Part shown: positions 34,455-45,686 of the stretch, piece by piece
Layout: each line of letters opens with the position of its first letter
Numbering within the stretch: the first letter of the stretch is position 1
Assembly: GCA_028583415.1 (NCBI GenBank)
Contig: CM053276.1
Location: 59,625,510 to 59,689,509 of the forward strand
Origin: Protea cynaroides
Lineage: Eukaryota > Streptophyta > Magnoliopsida > Proteales > Proteaceae
DNA: 64,000 nt
Direction of reading: 5' to 3'
Program-made: the position numbers and the translations under genes
Notes under the pieces: generated by a model
Told to the model about the DNA's origin: nothing
The model's database searches: none
What the model saw: the letters and a program-made list of their open reading frames with translations, nothing else

Positions 34455-35105
34455 ACTCCAGAGTAGTGGTGGGGGGTGGCGGATGGTGGCACTAGTGGTG
34501 AGTGGTGATGGTTGGTGACGGTGGTGGTGGGTGGGAGGTGGTGGTGAAGGGTGGCGGTGGGTGGGTGGGTGGTGGTGGAGGGTGGTGGCGGTGGTGGTGG
34601 GTGGTAGTGGATGGTGGTGGCGGTGGTGGTGGGTGATAGTTGGTGGTGGTGGTGGGTGGTGGTGGCGGTGGTTGGTGGCTAGTGGTGGTGGCGATGGTAG
34701 GTGGCGGTGGGTGGTAGTGGATGGTGGTGGCGGTGGTGGGTGGTTGGTGGTAGTGGCGACGGGGGGTGGTGGCGGTGGTGGGTGGTTGGTGGTGGTGGTG
34801 GCGGTGGTGGTGGGTGATAGTTGGTGGTGGTGGTAGGTGGTGGTGGCGGTGGCGGTGGTTGGTGGCTAGTGGTGGTGGCGATGGTAGGTGGCGGTAGGTG
34901 GTGGTGGCGGTGGTTGGTGGCCGGTGGTTGGTGGTGGTGGCGATGGTAGGTGGCGGTGGGTGGTGATTGAGGATGGTGGTGGTGGTGGTGGTGGGTAGTG
35001 GTGGCGGTGGGTGGTGGCGGTGTGGTGGTGGTGGTGGTGGTGGTGGGTGGTGGCTGGTGGGTTGTGGTGTTGGTGGTGGTAGTTGGTGGTAGTAGTGGTG
35101 TGGGG
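34455..35105. repeat. (GGT/GGTGGC)n tract of about 650 bases
   Basis: The plus strand is G/T-rich, with repeated GTGGTGGTGGCGGTGG and GTGGTGGGTGG units. The minus-strand open frames (His/Pro/Thr-rich) follow from the repeat and are not genes. The plus strand has many GG runs and could form G-quadruplexes. Confidence 0.9.
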
Positions 35106-36128
35106 TGATATTTACACCAAAATTGCGCTTTGAAGTCGAAAAGCATCTATTTGATGCTCCAAAAAATTGGATTCTAGAGCTCATTTGGAGCCGGTTCACT
35201 CATGGATTCTCCAGAAGTCCAAACCGGGTTACCAAACAGGCTTCTACTCCATTTATACTCTAGAAGTCAGAATCCAACTTCTGGAGTGTTACCAAACACC
35301 CCCTTCATCTCCCAAGTCTGAGAGTTGGTTTGTGGACCAATTGTTTTCAAATGTTAGTTTACTCTTGCCGAATGCGTGGAGCCAAGGTCCGAGTACCTTT
35401 TGAGTGATGCCATGTGGGGTCCAACAGCCTGTTAACTATTGGGAACTACATTTGACCTAATTCTCTAAGGATATACGTAGGCAGCGGGAAGTACATAGTC
35501 ACTTCGCCTACGGTCACACGTGCTTCCTTTGTTAAGGGAGCCCCTCACACACAACCATAACCCCGCTCGAACTACGTTTGGCCTGATTCCCATCGCATAG
35601 GGATACATAGGCAGCTTGAAATAGTTCTCGACCTTAGTCATCCTTCTGCTGTTGTTTTTTTTTGTGTTTGTTTATTCTTTTAATTCTTTATTTGTTTATT
35701 TTTATTTATGTCATTCATTTATTCATTTATTGATTTGTTCATTGATTTATGTGTTTATATTTTATTTCCAAACTTGGTATAGGGTTCCCCACTTGCCTAC
35801 TTAGGCTAGTTTGAACTACCTGAACATACATAAGCTGTAAGAATGTAAGAAAGGATAGGACAGAAGGAGACCGGTCTACCGACTGGGCGAGTTGGGTGCC
35901 TACCACCTTCCCAACTCGTAAATTGACGTTTACCCTTCTCTGGTAAGATCAGAAGCCAATCCATTGAGCACGAGTCATTAGCATTTCGTGAGAGATAACT
36001 TATAGGTCCTAGACCTCATCTAGGTGGCGACTCCAGATTTTTACCGTTCATTGGCATGGATGGACAAGGTAAAAAGGCAAGAGCCTTAGACTCGTAGAGG
36101 ATAAAAAATCCATTGTCCTTACAAGTAG

Positions 36129-36670
36129 CAAATCCTAACTTTCTAGGGTTTGCTCTTGACCTAGATTAATGGTGGCCAAGCACCACCATCATTGGTGGTC
36201 ATTCCTACGATTATCAATGAGAGGGAAGTTAGAGGACTTACTTGGACTAGATAGAGGTTCTTTTGATTTCCAAGATTTTCCTCAAAGCTCCAAGTTCTCA
36301 CCCTCACTCTCCTCAGTTTCAGCGAGGAGTAAATGGGAGTAATGGGTCTATAACTATAGACCCAAGGAGAAAGAAAGAGTGAGCTGAATAGTTAAGCCGG
36401 TGGCAAGGAGCTGGTTGGCTCATCCACCAGTTGTGTCGCTGGTAGGGCTCAAAAGGTAGCCCTAGACTCAGTACTTCGGACCCTACGCATTGGGAATGTA
36501 TGTGGGGGCCACCTAAGGTCCACTAACCCATCCAACTCCAGATAAATGACCCTAAGCTATGACCTGGATGTATCTTCAGGTCCCGTGTAGGGTATGCCAG
36601 GTGTTTGTGTGGGAAGACAAGGCATAGTAGAAATCCAGGTTAATGGGGGATTTCAGGTGCAGGTCTTACA
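36129..36670 (-). repeat. Second Tekay-like LTR (right part)
   Basis: Ends GTGCAGGTCTTACA at 36670, nearly the same as the LTR end at 18906 (GGTGCAGGTCTTACA). It is followed by a Tekay-type polypurine/3' region ATCCCTCCAACTTATAGGAA, whose complement contains GGGACGAAATTCC. It is therefore a 3' LTR of a minus-strand element. Confidence 0.7.
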
Positions 36671-37753
36671 ATCCCTCCAACTTATAGGAATTTCGTCCCC
36701 AGAATTTGGGCTCACCAAGGTTGTTAACTTACTACAAGCATTCCATATTACTTCATTGTTTGTGATAACGTTCTCCTTCATTTGAACATGCCACATGTAG
36801 TTAAGGCATGCAAGAAAACGAAAAGCAATTCAAACAGCTCACTGTGGTCTAGAAAATACCTTTCAAAAGTTCCCGGATGGGATGGTGGTTCTTCCCCTAT
36901 CATTATTTTGGGGTTGGGCACCTACAAAGCTGTGAGCATTCACGAGCTACGTGACCGAGCTGATTACAGTTATAGTACGCGATATACTGCATTGGTAGTG
37001 GTGAAATTTCCTACGTCTTGGGTAGTGTACATCCACGCATGAAATGCCCACTATGACAGCATCAGTAACACCTACTGTGCATCATATTAGGTGGATTGAG
37101 GACCTCTGACACGGTAGTTGTTGACCCATTTGTGAAGGGACTTGGATCGTCTCCAGTCCGTCCAGTCGTCCGATCGTGGACTGGACGGCCTGGATTAAAA
37201 GGACACGCATACCAATACATGGGGGGCGTGTCCTTTAAATCCAGTCCGTCCGTCCACGACTGGACGGCTGGACGGACTGGAGACGATCTTTTTCCTTTGT
37301 GAAGGTCCATTCTTGGAGAGCCAAACCTTAGGGCTCCTGTTCGGCTTGCCCCCTTTTGTGAGTATCATGAGCCGTTTTCCATTTTCCCCATCCGCTGGTA
37401 TACATTTACTACTAGCACCTTAGACAATGGTTTCAAGGTGGACATTTGAAGCTTTCACCATATGTGCGATAATGTCCCACCAAAAGTTTGATTTTGCTAT
37501 GTGAAACATCAAACCCTAACTCGGATTCCAGATCTTGGTTTTCCAGATTTGGTGTTCTATTAATGGAATTGTTTGAACAAGAAAACCTCCATGGATGGAA
37601 CTCAAATTCGGATGAGAGAACCCTCTTAATATGAGGAATGAAAAAAAATATTAAGCATAGCAAAATCACATAAGAGATTAATCAACAAAACACCGTTCAT
37701 GCAAAACACATTCTTAATCTTAATCCAATTTAAGCCTATTTTAGCATGCTTAT
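36671..37753 (-). mobile_element. Internal remnant of the second Tekay-like element (deletion derivative)
   Basis: Next to the polypurine region, the minus strand at about 36930-36975 reads NCNQLGHVAREC, a gag zinc knuckle with its first Cys replaced by Tyr. In a full element gag is several kilobases from the 3' LTR, so pol has been deleted. The rest (37306-37753) has no recognisable gene. A MITE sits at 37139-37295. Confidence 0.55.
37139..37295. mobile_element. MULE-type MITE with long hairpin
   Basis: Two arms, GATCGTCTCCAGTCCGTCCA (about 37147) and its reverse complement ending at about 37287, extend inward with few mismatches (GGACTGGACGG, TTAAAAGGACACGC), so nearly the whole 157-base element folds on itself. 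It is flanked by TTTGTGAAGG at 37129-37138 and 37296-37305, a 9-10-bp duplication as in Mutator-type elements. It is GC-rich compared with its surroundings. Confidence 0.85.
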
Positions 37754-40215
37754 TGTCACACCCCGAATTTACGATATATAAAATTTCGGTAGGTGACTGG
37801 ACCACCGATCATTTTAATAGTAGTCCACTCAAGATGCATGCTCAACCGATACATACACCAACAAATCCCTTTCCCCTTAACTTGATCACAAAGTAAATAC
37901 TTAGTGGAAACATACTACACAAATTGAGCTCTAATTGTAAAGTTTTAATAATAACATAAGACCATTAAGAATTATTTAAGTCTTCAAACATGTGCACTTA
38001 TAGTTTCATAGCCCTAAATACATCGGGTAGTGCACCATTAAAAGTCAACTACTAATAACTAAATATATTTAATTTAAAGTAACTAAGTCAGGGCTCCCGA
38101 TTGGAGCAGCCTTCCATCTCTCGCAAGTTCTTCACATTTCCTTCCCATTAATCGGATCAACGTCGTCTCGTTCCATCTCTTACGAGTGCTTTGGTTCCGC
38201 TAGTACATTGTCCTGTTCTGTGTCCATAATACCTACAGTCACAACTAAAAAGAGTGACAATCGCAAGGGTGAACTATCCAACTTGAGCTCAATGAGAAAG
38301 AAACAAGCAGGTAAACACATGAGTAGATTATGCACACAACAAGGGTCCGGTGTAATGTATGTTTACTGTGCTAAGTTAAGGCCCAGCCACACCTCTTAGA
38401 GGCTGACTATCATCTCTATGCACGGGAGTGCTGGGTGCTCACCAGCCTACCCAATAGCCCTAGTGCCCCCACTTTACATCCCAATCAGAATGGTGATTGG
38501 GCAGTAAGTCTGGCCAGATGTCCAGTGCATTGCCGACCCTCACCCCCTCATCACTCCATCCTACCAGTACTTGACCCCTACTGGCCAGGGTTATGTACAT
38601 GAGTTTTGCTTTTAACCCGTCTTATATGACATCATATGTACCCTTACGATTCCCTAGTAAGATTCCCAGACCATCTGTTTTGCCCCCCTCCAAGATGTTG
38701 TCCTCTACTAGGATACCAAACTATACATGGAAATTAAGGTGCTCGGCAGATTGGATCCGATGGTCCTAGACCCCCTTCACCACAACCTACCCATCGTCAC
38801 ACATCAGAATCACAATCACAATGAGCATGTTGTTAATGCAATGCATGCAAAATAACAGATATTGGATGGCATGTTATTATTGAAGTAAATACAGGCATGC
38901 AGCATCAATCAACATCATATGCATCAAACACACCAAAATTAGGTTAGGGTTCCGTTCCTCACCTTATAACGTAAGTCGTAATTATCCACGTTAAAACACG
39001 TGTTTGCAAGGTATTCTTGTGTCTATACAATATGTGGGGTTGTTAGTTAAAAGTTCTACTTGATGTATCTTGAATTACTTAAGTATGGGCTTTATCAGTC
39101 GGTATTTTGTCGACTGGCCTATGGTCCGGTAAAGTTCCTGAACCTTCTACCATTTGTCGGTCAATGTACCGGCCAGTACAGAGTATCAACCGTGACACTG
39201 TCCGGCTAATTCCTTAGACCCTACTAGGATTTGTTAGTAGATATACAGGATCATACTGTATAGTCCACCGTATCGACCGCCCCCTTCGAATGTCCTCTTT
39301 CATGTCCAATGAGTTAGGGTTTCTTCTTTTGGTTCCATTCCTTCCCTTGCTAGGCTAGTATGGTCCGATGATAGGGTAGTTTCCTAGGCTTATATGCCTT
39401 CCCAGCAAGTATAAATTCATACCCTAATTTAACACAGTCATTAGGAAGACTTGTTCTCTTTCCTACAGTCCACATTACTTTCATCATGGACAAGGGCTTA
39501 CGTTCATCACCTAAGGTCTACATCCCTTAATAAATTATTATACATTAGGGTCTACAAAGGTCAAGGTTTTACCTACAGTAGCTTGACTACTGGGATTTGA
39601 CGGTGCACTTTGTGGTGATTTCTTTCACACGAGGGCTGCAACGTTTGTTTTCTCCCTTTCCTTTTCCTTTCTTTCTCCTTCCTTTCCCTAGAGAATGCGT
39701 CAGAACTCTCCCAGACTAATATGTACTGAGAAGAGTGTAAAAGGTAAGGTTTTTATTGTTTTAGGTCTCCTAGTTGTAGTCAAGCTCTCCATTTGAATTT
39801 GGGGTCCTAGGTAGTTACTAAGTGGCAAGGATTTGGATCTAAATAGAATCTCCTTTCCTTTTCCAACTTCAAGTAGTTAGAGTGGTGTGGGTCCCTCCTA
39901 GGTTCGTTCATAGGTTCTAGGAATATACTAAGGAGTGTCCTAAAGTGAAACCACTTGTTGGTTTGAAGAATTGGTCAACTCTAGCCTTACCGATCGATGA
40001 TGGTAGATCATGCTGGCTCGGGTTTATCGACTGGCTAGTATCTCAACAGCCAATAGTTTGAAGGTCAAGTTGGACTTATTTTTGTTCCTCCTTTCTCTTA
40101 GTGGTCCACTAATGGTACGACCTAGTTCCTCTTAGGCTCATGTATCTGTTTGGTCCATGGTGGAAAACTCTACTAGCATTACAGAAATCCAGTTAGGCTG
40201 GGTACAGATTTTACA
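37754..40215 (-). repeat. Third Tekay-like LTR (3' LTR of a minus-strand element)
   Basis: Starts TGTCACACCCCGAATTTACG at 37754 and ends ATTTTACA at 40215 (2462 bases), followed at once by a polypurine tract. It shares the start motif with 16046 and the internal GGATGGCATGTTATTA motif (38873). The candidate left flank duplication is CTTAT (37749-37753). Its partner is not in the window. Confidence 0.75.
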
Positions 40216-40425
40216 ACTCCACCCCCCTTAAGAGAATTTCGTCACCGAAATTCCACTATACTAAGGGTCTACCTAAAACATACTTCCTTTATTAGGTGGT
40301 TTATCAAAGGTCCATTCTCCATCTAGTTAGACTAACTATTTCTGTTTCCAATTCTTGATTGTTTTCAATTGCTTCCATTTGATTTTATGGTTTCTCTTTA
40401 TAGTTTAGGCTGCCAAACTGGGGTT

Positions 40426-40428
<3 letters not shown>
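40216..40428 (-). mobile_element. 3' internal end of the third Tekay-like element
   Basis: ACTCCACCCCCCTTA (40216-40230) is the same polypurine tract as at 236-250, followed by the GAATTTCGTCACCGAAATTCC palindromic motif. About 200 bases later the element runs into a TA tract where the viral array begins. No coding domain is left on this side. Confidence 0.6.

Positions 40429-40486
<58 letters not shown>
40429..40486. repeat. (TA)n tract at the left edge of the viral array
   Basis: About 29 TA units, ending directly at the viral intergenic fragment (ATATGACTCA). Confidence 0.95.
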
Positions 40487-40488
<2 letters not shown>

Positions 40489-40685
40489 CTCAAACTATGC
40501 GTTATGGTCTAACTGTTCAAATGCGAAAAATGAAATTTGAATAAAATCGACCATAAAGGCGGTATATGCAATATGCAAAATGAATTTATATATCATAAAC
40601 TGAAAGTAAAATGCTACAACAAGTTACAATCAGAAATGAAATACAAGATGCAAGATGAAATTTGAACAGAGGAAATGCAAAATTA
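40487..40685 (-). other. Viral intergenic-region fragment (minus orientation)
   Basis: From GACTCAAAC through GAACAGAGGAAATGCAAAATTA it matches 45843-46036 and 52304-52496 as written, so it has the orientation of the minus-strand units although the adjoining coding copy is on the plus strand. It is the roughly 190 bases next to the primer site. Confidence 0.8.
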
Positions 40686-40728
40686 TGGTATCAAAGCTAT
40701 TTGCCTGAAAAAATAGGCAGGTATTGGG

Positions 40729-40830
40729 TGTATGTTTATATTTTGCTTGTGTCGATATATGTTTATATTTTACTTGTGTCAATATATGTTTATATTTTAT
40801 CTGTGTCAATATATGTTTATATTTTGTACA
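40729..40830 (+). repeat. 27-base tandem repeats in the viral leader
   Basis: TGTTTATATTTTGCTTGTGT plus seven bases, repeated with starts at 40733, 40760, 40787 and 40814. The same repeat is in copy B (52144-52255, reverse) and segment 2 (58555-58630, reverse). Confidence 0.88.
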
Positions 40831-40839
40831 AAAGAAATA

Positions 40840-41416
40840 TACAAACAACATTGGTTGGTGCGGGAAATCGCTAAAACCCATCGAACAAACTATCAATTTT
40901 TCTTCTAATTCATCAGAGATTCAATTGTTAGATCCAAAATCCTTAATCAAACTTAGGTCTGAATTTGCCTATATTCACATAGGTTTTATTCAGGTAGCCA
41001 TCAAACCCTTCCATAGGGAAGGATTAAACACTTAAATGATCCTTGCCTTGCGAGATCAAAGATTCTTTGATTTTGATGATTCATTATTATGAATCATAGA
41101 AACAAGTTTATGTAGTGGGTCGGTGTATTTTAATTGTTACCTGGATATAACATTATCACTATATGATCCAAATCTCAAAGATGCCCTCAAACTCAATATA
41201 AAAACGTATGGATATAGAATGAAACTAGGGTCAATCCCTATAGCTATTATCCATAGGATCCAATATAAAGCCATATCAAAATCAATGAAGCCACCCCAAA
41301 GTCTGAAAAAGACACCAAAAGTTTATGCAATATTTTTTGAAATAGATTGTTCTCAATCGAGGACTATTCTGCCCAAAACCATCCAATGGAAGGATGTTGT
41401 TTTTCCAGAAGAGTGA
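40840..41416 (+). pseudogene. Viral movement protein, copy A (broken)
   Basis: The plus strand encodes the Caulimoviridae movement-protein pattern: a region with RDQRFFDFDDSLL, then CSGSVYFNCYLDITLSLYDP, KLNIKTYGYRMK and RIQYKAISKSM. Movement proteins modify plasmodesmata for cell-to-cell spread. In-frame stops occur at 41033-41035 and 41090-41092. The N-terminal part present in copy B is deleted here. Confidence 0.78.
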
Positions 41417-42553
41417 AACTTACAATGTCAAATTCCTCCACCCCAAATGGAACCAAACAAAAACATCAAATCTATTTTCAAACAAAATGATGGATAGGTT
41501 TCTATCACATTTGATAGAACTGTTTCAAAACAAATTAGCCCAAAAATTCCTCAAAACTTGGAGCAATACCTCTCCAACCAAAAATCTACCAAATCCTTCC
41601 AACCAAGCAGGTCTTCTTGCTCGGATCTTCCAAGTCTCCAATTGGAAAACAAAAACAAAATGTCTGATCTTTATCAGGAAAACCAACGGCTTCTTAAAGC
41701 CTTGGAACAAATCCGGTTATCCGGAACCCATACCAAAAACAACATTATCAAAGGAGTTTATACTCAAAATCCAGAATCTCCACCTGGATCCCCAACGGTA
41801 TCAGAAATGTTACCTAAATCAAATGATGATGATATGTATCATCAAATCCAAATGACCCAAATCCAAAAAGCTTTCCAAATAGACAAACCAAAACTTAGGG
41901 TTGATTTCGATCTTCCTCAAAATCAAAACAAAAGACAATGGTTCTTTTCCCATTTCTCTCCAGATGATCAACAAAAAATCAAAAATTGCTGATATGAACA
42001 TATGAATAATTATGAAATGAATATTTCATTTTATATTTATTTAGAATGTTATACTACCACAAAGGATATTTTATATCTGTTCAAAACAATCAACATGACA
42101 TCTCCAAACACTGTCACTTGAAAAACTTGTGATAACAAAATTGTGGAGTCTATCCATCCTCCCTTAGCAACCATTTTGCTACAAATGAAAAATATGAAAA
42201 TTAAAGCTGCTCCTTTCAAAAACACAGAAGATGTTTCTAAAGGATCTAAAAAATTAATTGAACAATCAAATTATACAAATCAGTATCTTCAAACCATTGG
42301 TTTTCAATTGAATCGATTAGAGAATACTCTTCAAAATGTCCCTGTAGATGTCCCCAGTACATCTTCCAAACTAATAAGAGTTGAATCAAAATTCAAACCA
42401 TTATTCACTCATTTTTCCCTATCCAAAAAATCCCTTAGGGAATTTAGCCAAATGGAGTTACTCAATCAAATTGATAAAAGGGAGCTTCTCAAACAAATAG
42501 ATCAAAAACTCAAATCTTTGGTTGTGCCTGACACACCATCAAACCAAATCTAA
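41394..42553 (+). pseudogene. Viral central region, copy A (coiled-coil-like and coat N-terminal parts)
   Basis: Overlapping open stretches in shifting frames (41394-41855, 41558-41992, 42143-42553). They include DLYQENQRLLKALEQIRL (helix-forming), PESPPGSPTVSEMLPKSNDD, FQIDKPKLRVDFDLP and the Asn/Leu-rich IEQSNYTNQYLQTIGFQLNR. The FQIDKPKLR-DFDLP block recurs in segment 2 at 58100-58160, so the two segments are homologous here. Function is not assigned; by position it links the movement and coat proteins. Confidence 0.55.
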
Positions 42554-42699
42554 ATTCCTGATGAAGAGAGTCATAATTTAAATATTATTGACGCAGAATC
42601 TCTTTCAAGTTTCTCTCAAACCTTTACTGAGGATCAAATAGAACCAAAAGTTGTCTCACAACTCCAAACAAATTACCAAAATATCTAAAATTAATACCC

Positions 42700-43847
42700 A
42701 AGGCCAACGTTCCCTGACCTTCAAATTGAAAAAAGAGGTCATAACACTCAAGCCACCTATACCAGTGGAACCATTTACGAATGGAACATTGATGGTATGT
42801 CAGATTACAATCTGACCAACAAACTCCAAGAGATGACAATGGTAAGCAATGCCTATCGTCTCAAAGAATATACGGATCGAGCCATAGAGGGTTCTTCGGC
42901 CAACTCAAAGGATGGTGGGACTCTACCCTCACTACAAATCAAAAAACTGAGATACTTTCAGCCATTCGCCTTGACCAAAATGGTATCCCAACTCTTGATG
43001 AGATTGGTGAACCTATCGGTGATGCTATTAACACTTTCATCTTCAACATAACAAAATTTTCCTAGGAAATCCAAGTTGTCTTAAAGACCGATCTTCTAAA
43101 CAACTTTCAAATCTCAAATGCAAAAAAATGCATGATTTCAAATGGTACAAAGATATCTTCATGACCAAAGTCATAACAAGAGAAGATGTCAATCTTCCTT
43201 ATTGGAAATAAAAATTTCTCACTGGATTACCAACGTTATTTTCTAAGAAAATCAAATCCAAAATTCAGGATGAACATGAGGGTAATATCCCTTATGAGAT
43301 CCTCACATATGGAGATCTAATCAACATCATCCATAAAGAAGGCTTAGCCCTCTCCATGGATATTAGACTCTGAAAACAAATTTGTCATGAAAACAAATCA
43401 TACAAAAAAGAGCTTGGAGGTTTCTACTCTAAATTTGGGTTCGAACCAATCCGCTCTCCAAAATCTCACAAACATTCCAAAGATTCAAAACTTGAGAAAT
43501 CCAAAAGCAAATATCAAAAGGATAAAAACAAACCCAAAATCGATCAAAAGATCGAACCTTCAAAAGTTGATAACAAATACAAAAATATCAAATGTTTCAA
43601 CTATGGCAAATTTGGTCACTCCTCAAAATATTGCAAAGTGTCAAAAAAAGTTAATTCTTTAATTACGCCTAATGACACCAAAACCCAGCTTTTGGCAACA
43701 TTAGCTGAAACTGATTCAGATACCCCTGAATCAGCAAATCCCAAAATCAATTCCTACACTTGTGCAGATGGTTTGTTTTGTCATGATTGTCAAGACAATG
43801 ATCCTAAGGAATCTACTTCTGAAGAATCTATTATCAACATGATTTGA
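42700..43847 (+). pseudogene. Viral coat protein with zinc knuckle, copy A (broken)
   Basis: Starts near YEWNIDGMSDYNLTNKLQEM (42770-42840), a pattern of Caulimoviridae coat proteins, and continues in shifted frames to the basic tail and a zinc knuckle at about 43585-43630. There the second Cys is Tyr (CFNYGKFGHSSKYC), unlike copy B. An acidic stretch with paired Cys (CADGLFCHDCQDNDPKE) ends the region. Several frameshifts and stops make it non-functional. It would encapsidate viral DNA and bind RNA. Confidence 0.7.
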
Positions 43848-44681
43848 CAAGAAACCCTAAACTATCTATCTGATATCCTTGATCAAATGGATTCAGTTCA
43901 GTCAAAACAAAGACATTTAGAATCGCTTCAAGCTTCTCTAAATCTAAATCAAAATTTTCAAACGAAATTTATTCCAACCCCAAATTATGATTTGAGCCAA
44001 ATTTATCAGAAATTTACAGAAGATAAATCTTTACCAAATTCTTAAATCCAAAATCTTGAGGTAATAACTCAAAACCTCCAAAATGATATCAAAATTCTCT
44101 ATCAAGAGATCTCAAATATCAAAACCCAAATTCAAAATGGTGTTTCAAATTCAAATATTGTTCAACAAAAGTTAAATCATTTTATTGATACTATCAAAAA
44201 TATCCCTTGGTATTTTCAAGCAAAATTAGTTATCTCGAATATGTTTGTTCTGCAATTTACTGCTCTTGTTGATACAGGTGCCCAGTTGAATTACATTCAA
44301 AAACATCTTATCCCAAAACAATTTCATGAACAACAACACATCGGCTCTCCGGGGCTAATGGACCAAGATTCTTGTGCATTCCAAAATAACAAATGTTAAA
44401 AATTGCATTCAAAATCTTCAAATTATCTAGACATTTTTCTGGTTCAAAATCTCAACACCGAGATGATTCTCAGGCAACCATTTTTAAATTTCATCAAACC
44501 ATTTACTACTTCTGATTTGAGAATTTCAACTAACCTATGTGGTCAAGTTGTTACTTTCCTTTTCTTTGCAGGAATAGACACTACATCATCATCAAATGTG
44601 CATCAAAAACAAATTTCTCCCATCTCAGATGGAGACAAAAAGGACCAAAACTCGATTAATGTTTTGGCTAGCCCACAGTAA
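43848..44681 (+). pseudogene. Viral protease-like region, copy A (broken)
   Basis: A coiled-coil-like segment (DQMDSVQSKQRHLESLQASL) and then ALVDTGAQLNYIQKHLIPKQF at about 44260-44325, the DTG-A block of a retropepsin. A stop (TGA, 43846) opens the region, another lies near 44042, and a frameshift follows the DTG block. Copy B (47872-48717) is open over the same span. Confidence 0.65.
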
Positions 44682-44726
44682 ACGATTCGTGGTAAAGGCA
44701 TATCAAATCCATTATAGCTGGAGTCT

Positions 44727-45686
44727 TTGCCAAAAAAACCGCAAAACAATTATCCAATTTTCTGGACCAATCAAAACCTTGAACCGGGCCAGCACCAAAT
44801 GTTAAACCAATTGTTGTACCAGTTTAACCAATCAAACAAATCTGGTTTCATATCCACTATGCATCAGAATGCTGCATCATTTACCAAGCAAAACCAAACC
44901 TTTGATTATGAATCTTGCCATCTTCATCAAAACCTAACTGAAGAATCCTGGCTTGATTTCCATCAAAACCTTTCAAATCCAGATATTCGTTGGGACCCAA
45001 CAATTACCCCTGTACCCTCCAGTGTACCCGGGTTTTACCAATGTAATATCTCTGCAAATCATCCCCCAAAATCAAAATTGTGGCTTTATGAACAAGGCTT
45101 CATCAAAAATTTATGGACCCACAGTCCAGATGATCTACGTGGATTACCAGACATCTTAACAAATGCCGTCAAAGGGTTTGACTTCCTTGACGGACCGGAT
45201 CATCTCAAATTTATCACCATTCCACCTGAATGGATCAATGACGGACAGTACCAAGAATTCATCCCAACAACAAACTTCATTCGGATCATTCCAAATTCAG
45301 ATGATGTGTTCCCGGTAATTACACATCCTCTAGCCCAAACCAACATCAAAGAGATCCGAACAGCAAGCATATACAACTTTCAAAACAAAGTGTTCTCCTG
45401 TAAAGGCCAAGTCATTGCCGAAGGACGGAGGACGATCATCACCGCTCCTAACAAAACAGCAAAAGCTTCTCAAATCGCCCAGGCAATTAATGATAATCAC
45501 ATTAACGCCAGTCTGGTAGTGATACGATTGCTTGATCAAAATGAAGAAAAATTCAAATGGAATTATTGGGATAGTGACAATGATCTAGATTCCCAAAATT
45601 CTCCAATCCAATGGTCACCAATTGGGTCTTCCTATTCCCTCGACACTATTGGTGATTTGAATATTGACAACATGATGGAAGGATAG
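44727..45686 (+). CDS. Viral segment 1 C-terminal ORF, unknown function (intact)
   Basis: A 319-codon open frame from ATG 44727 to TAG 45684-45686, the only long unbroken viral frame in the array. It is Asn/Gln/Trp/Pro-rich and has blocks such as WLYEQGFIKNLWTHSPDD, GFDFLDGPDHLKFITIPPEW and FIRIIPNSDDVFPV. A middle segment (VFSCKGQVIAEGRRTIITAP) is followed by helices and an acidic tail. I do not recognise the family. It stands where RT would be in a monopartite virus. Copy B has the same frame broken. The true start may be upstream, in the same polyprotein frame as the protease. Confidence 0.6.
   Translation: MPKKPQNNYPIFWTNQNLEPGQHQMLNQLLYQFNQSNKSGFISTMHQNAASFTKQNQTFDYESCHLHQNLTEESWLDFHQNLSNPDIRWDPTITPVPSSVPGFYQCNISANHPPKSKLWLYEQGFIKNLWTHSPDDLRGLPDILTNAVKGFDFLDGPDHLKFITIPPEWINDGQYQEFIPTTNFIRIIPNSDDVFPVITHPLAQTNIKEIRTASIYNFQNKVFSCKGQVIAEGRRTIITAPNKTAKASQIAQAINDNHINASLVVIRLLDQNEEKFKWNYWDSDNDLDSQNSPIQWSPIGSSYSLDTIGDLNIDNMMEG

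Larger units (their letters stand above)
31984..36123 (+). mobile_element. Second Tat/Ogre-type solo LTR
   Basis: Starts TGTAAGACCCCAATTTTGG at 31984 and ends GTCCTTACA at 36123. It is flanked by a perfect 5-bp duplication AGTAG (31979-31983, 36124-36128), 4140 bases. It contains the Tat LTR signature GAACTACGTTTGGCCTGATTCC...GGATACATAGGCAGC twice (35445-35500 and 35565-35625) and TAGGTGGCGACTCC near its end, as does the 5318-13464 LTR in reverse. There is no gag-pol. It is inserted in the second Tekay-like LTR. Confidence 0.8.

Noticed and set aside
34492..35199. A 235-codon His/Pro/Thr-rich minus-strand frame
   Set aside because: Read through of the GGT-type repeat in a solo LTR, open in several frames at once.
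40729..40830. Regular 27-base repeats as a CRISPR-like array
   Set aside because: Contiguous tandem repeats without spacers in the leader of a plant virus; the same repeats occur in the other viral units.
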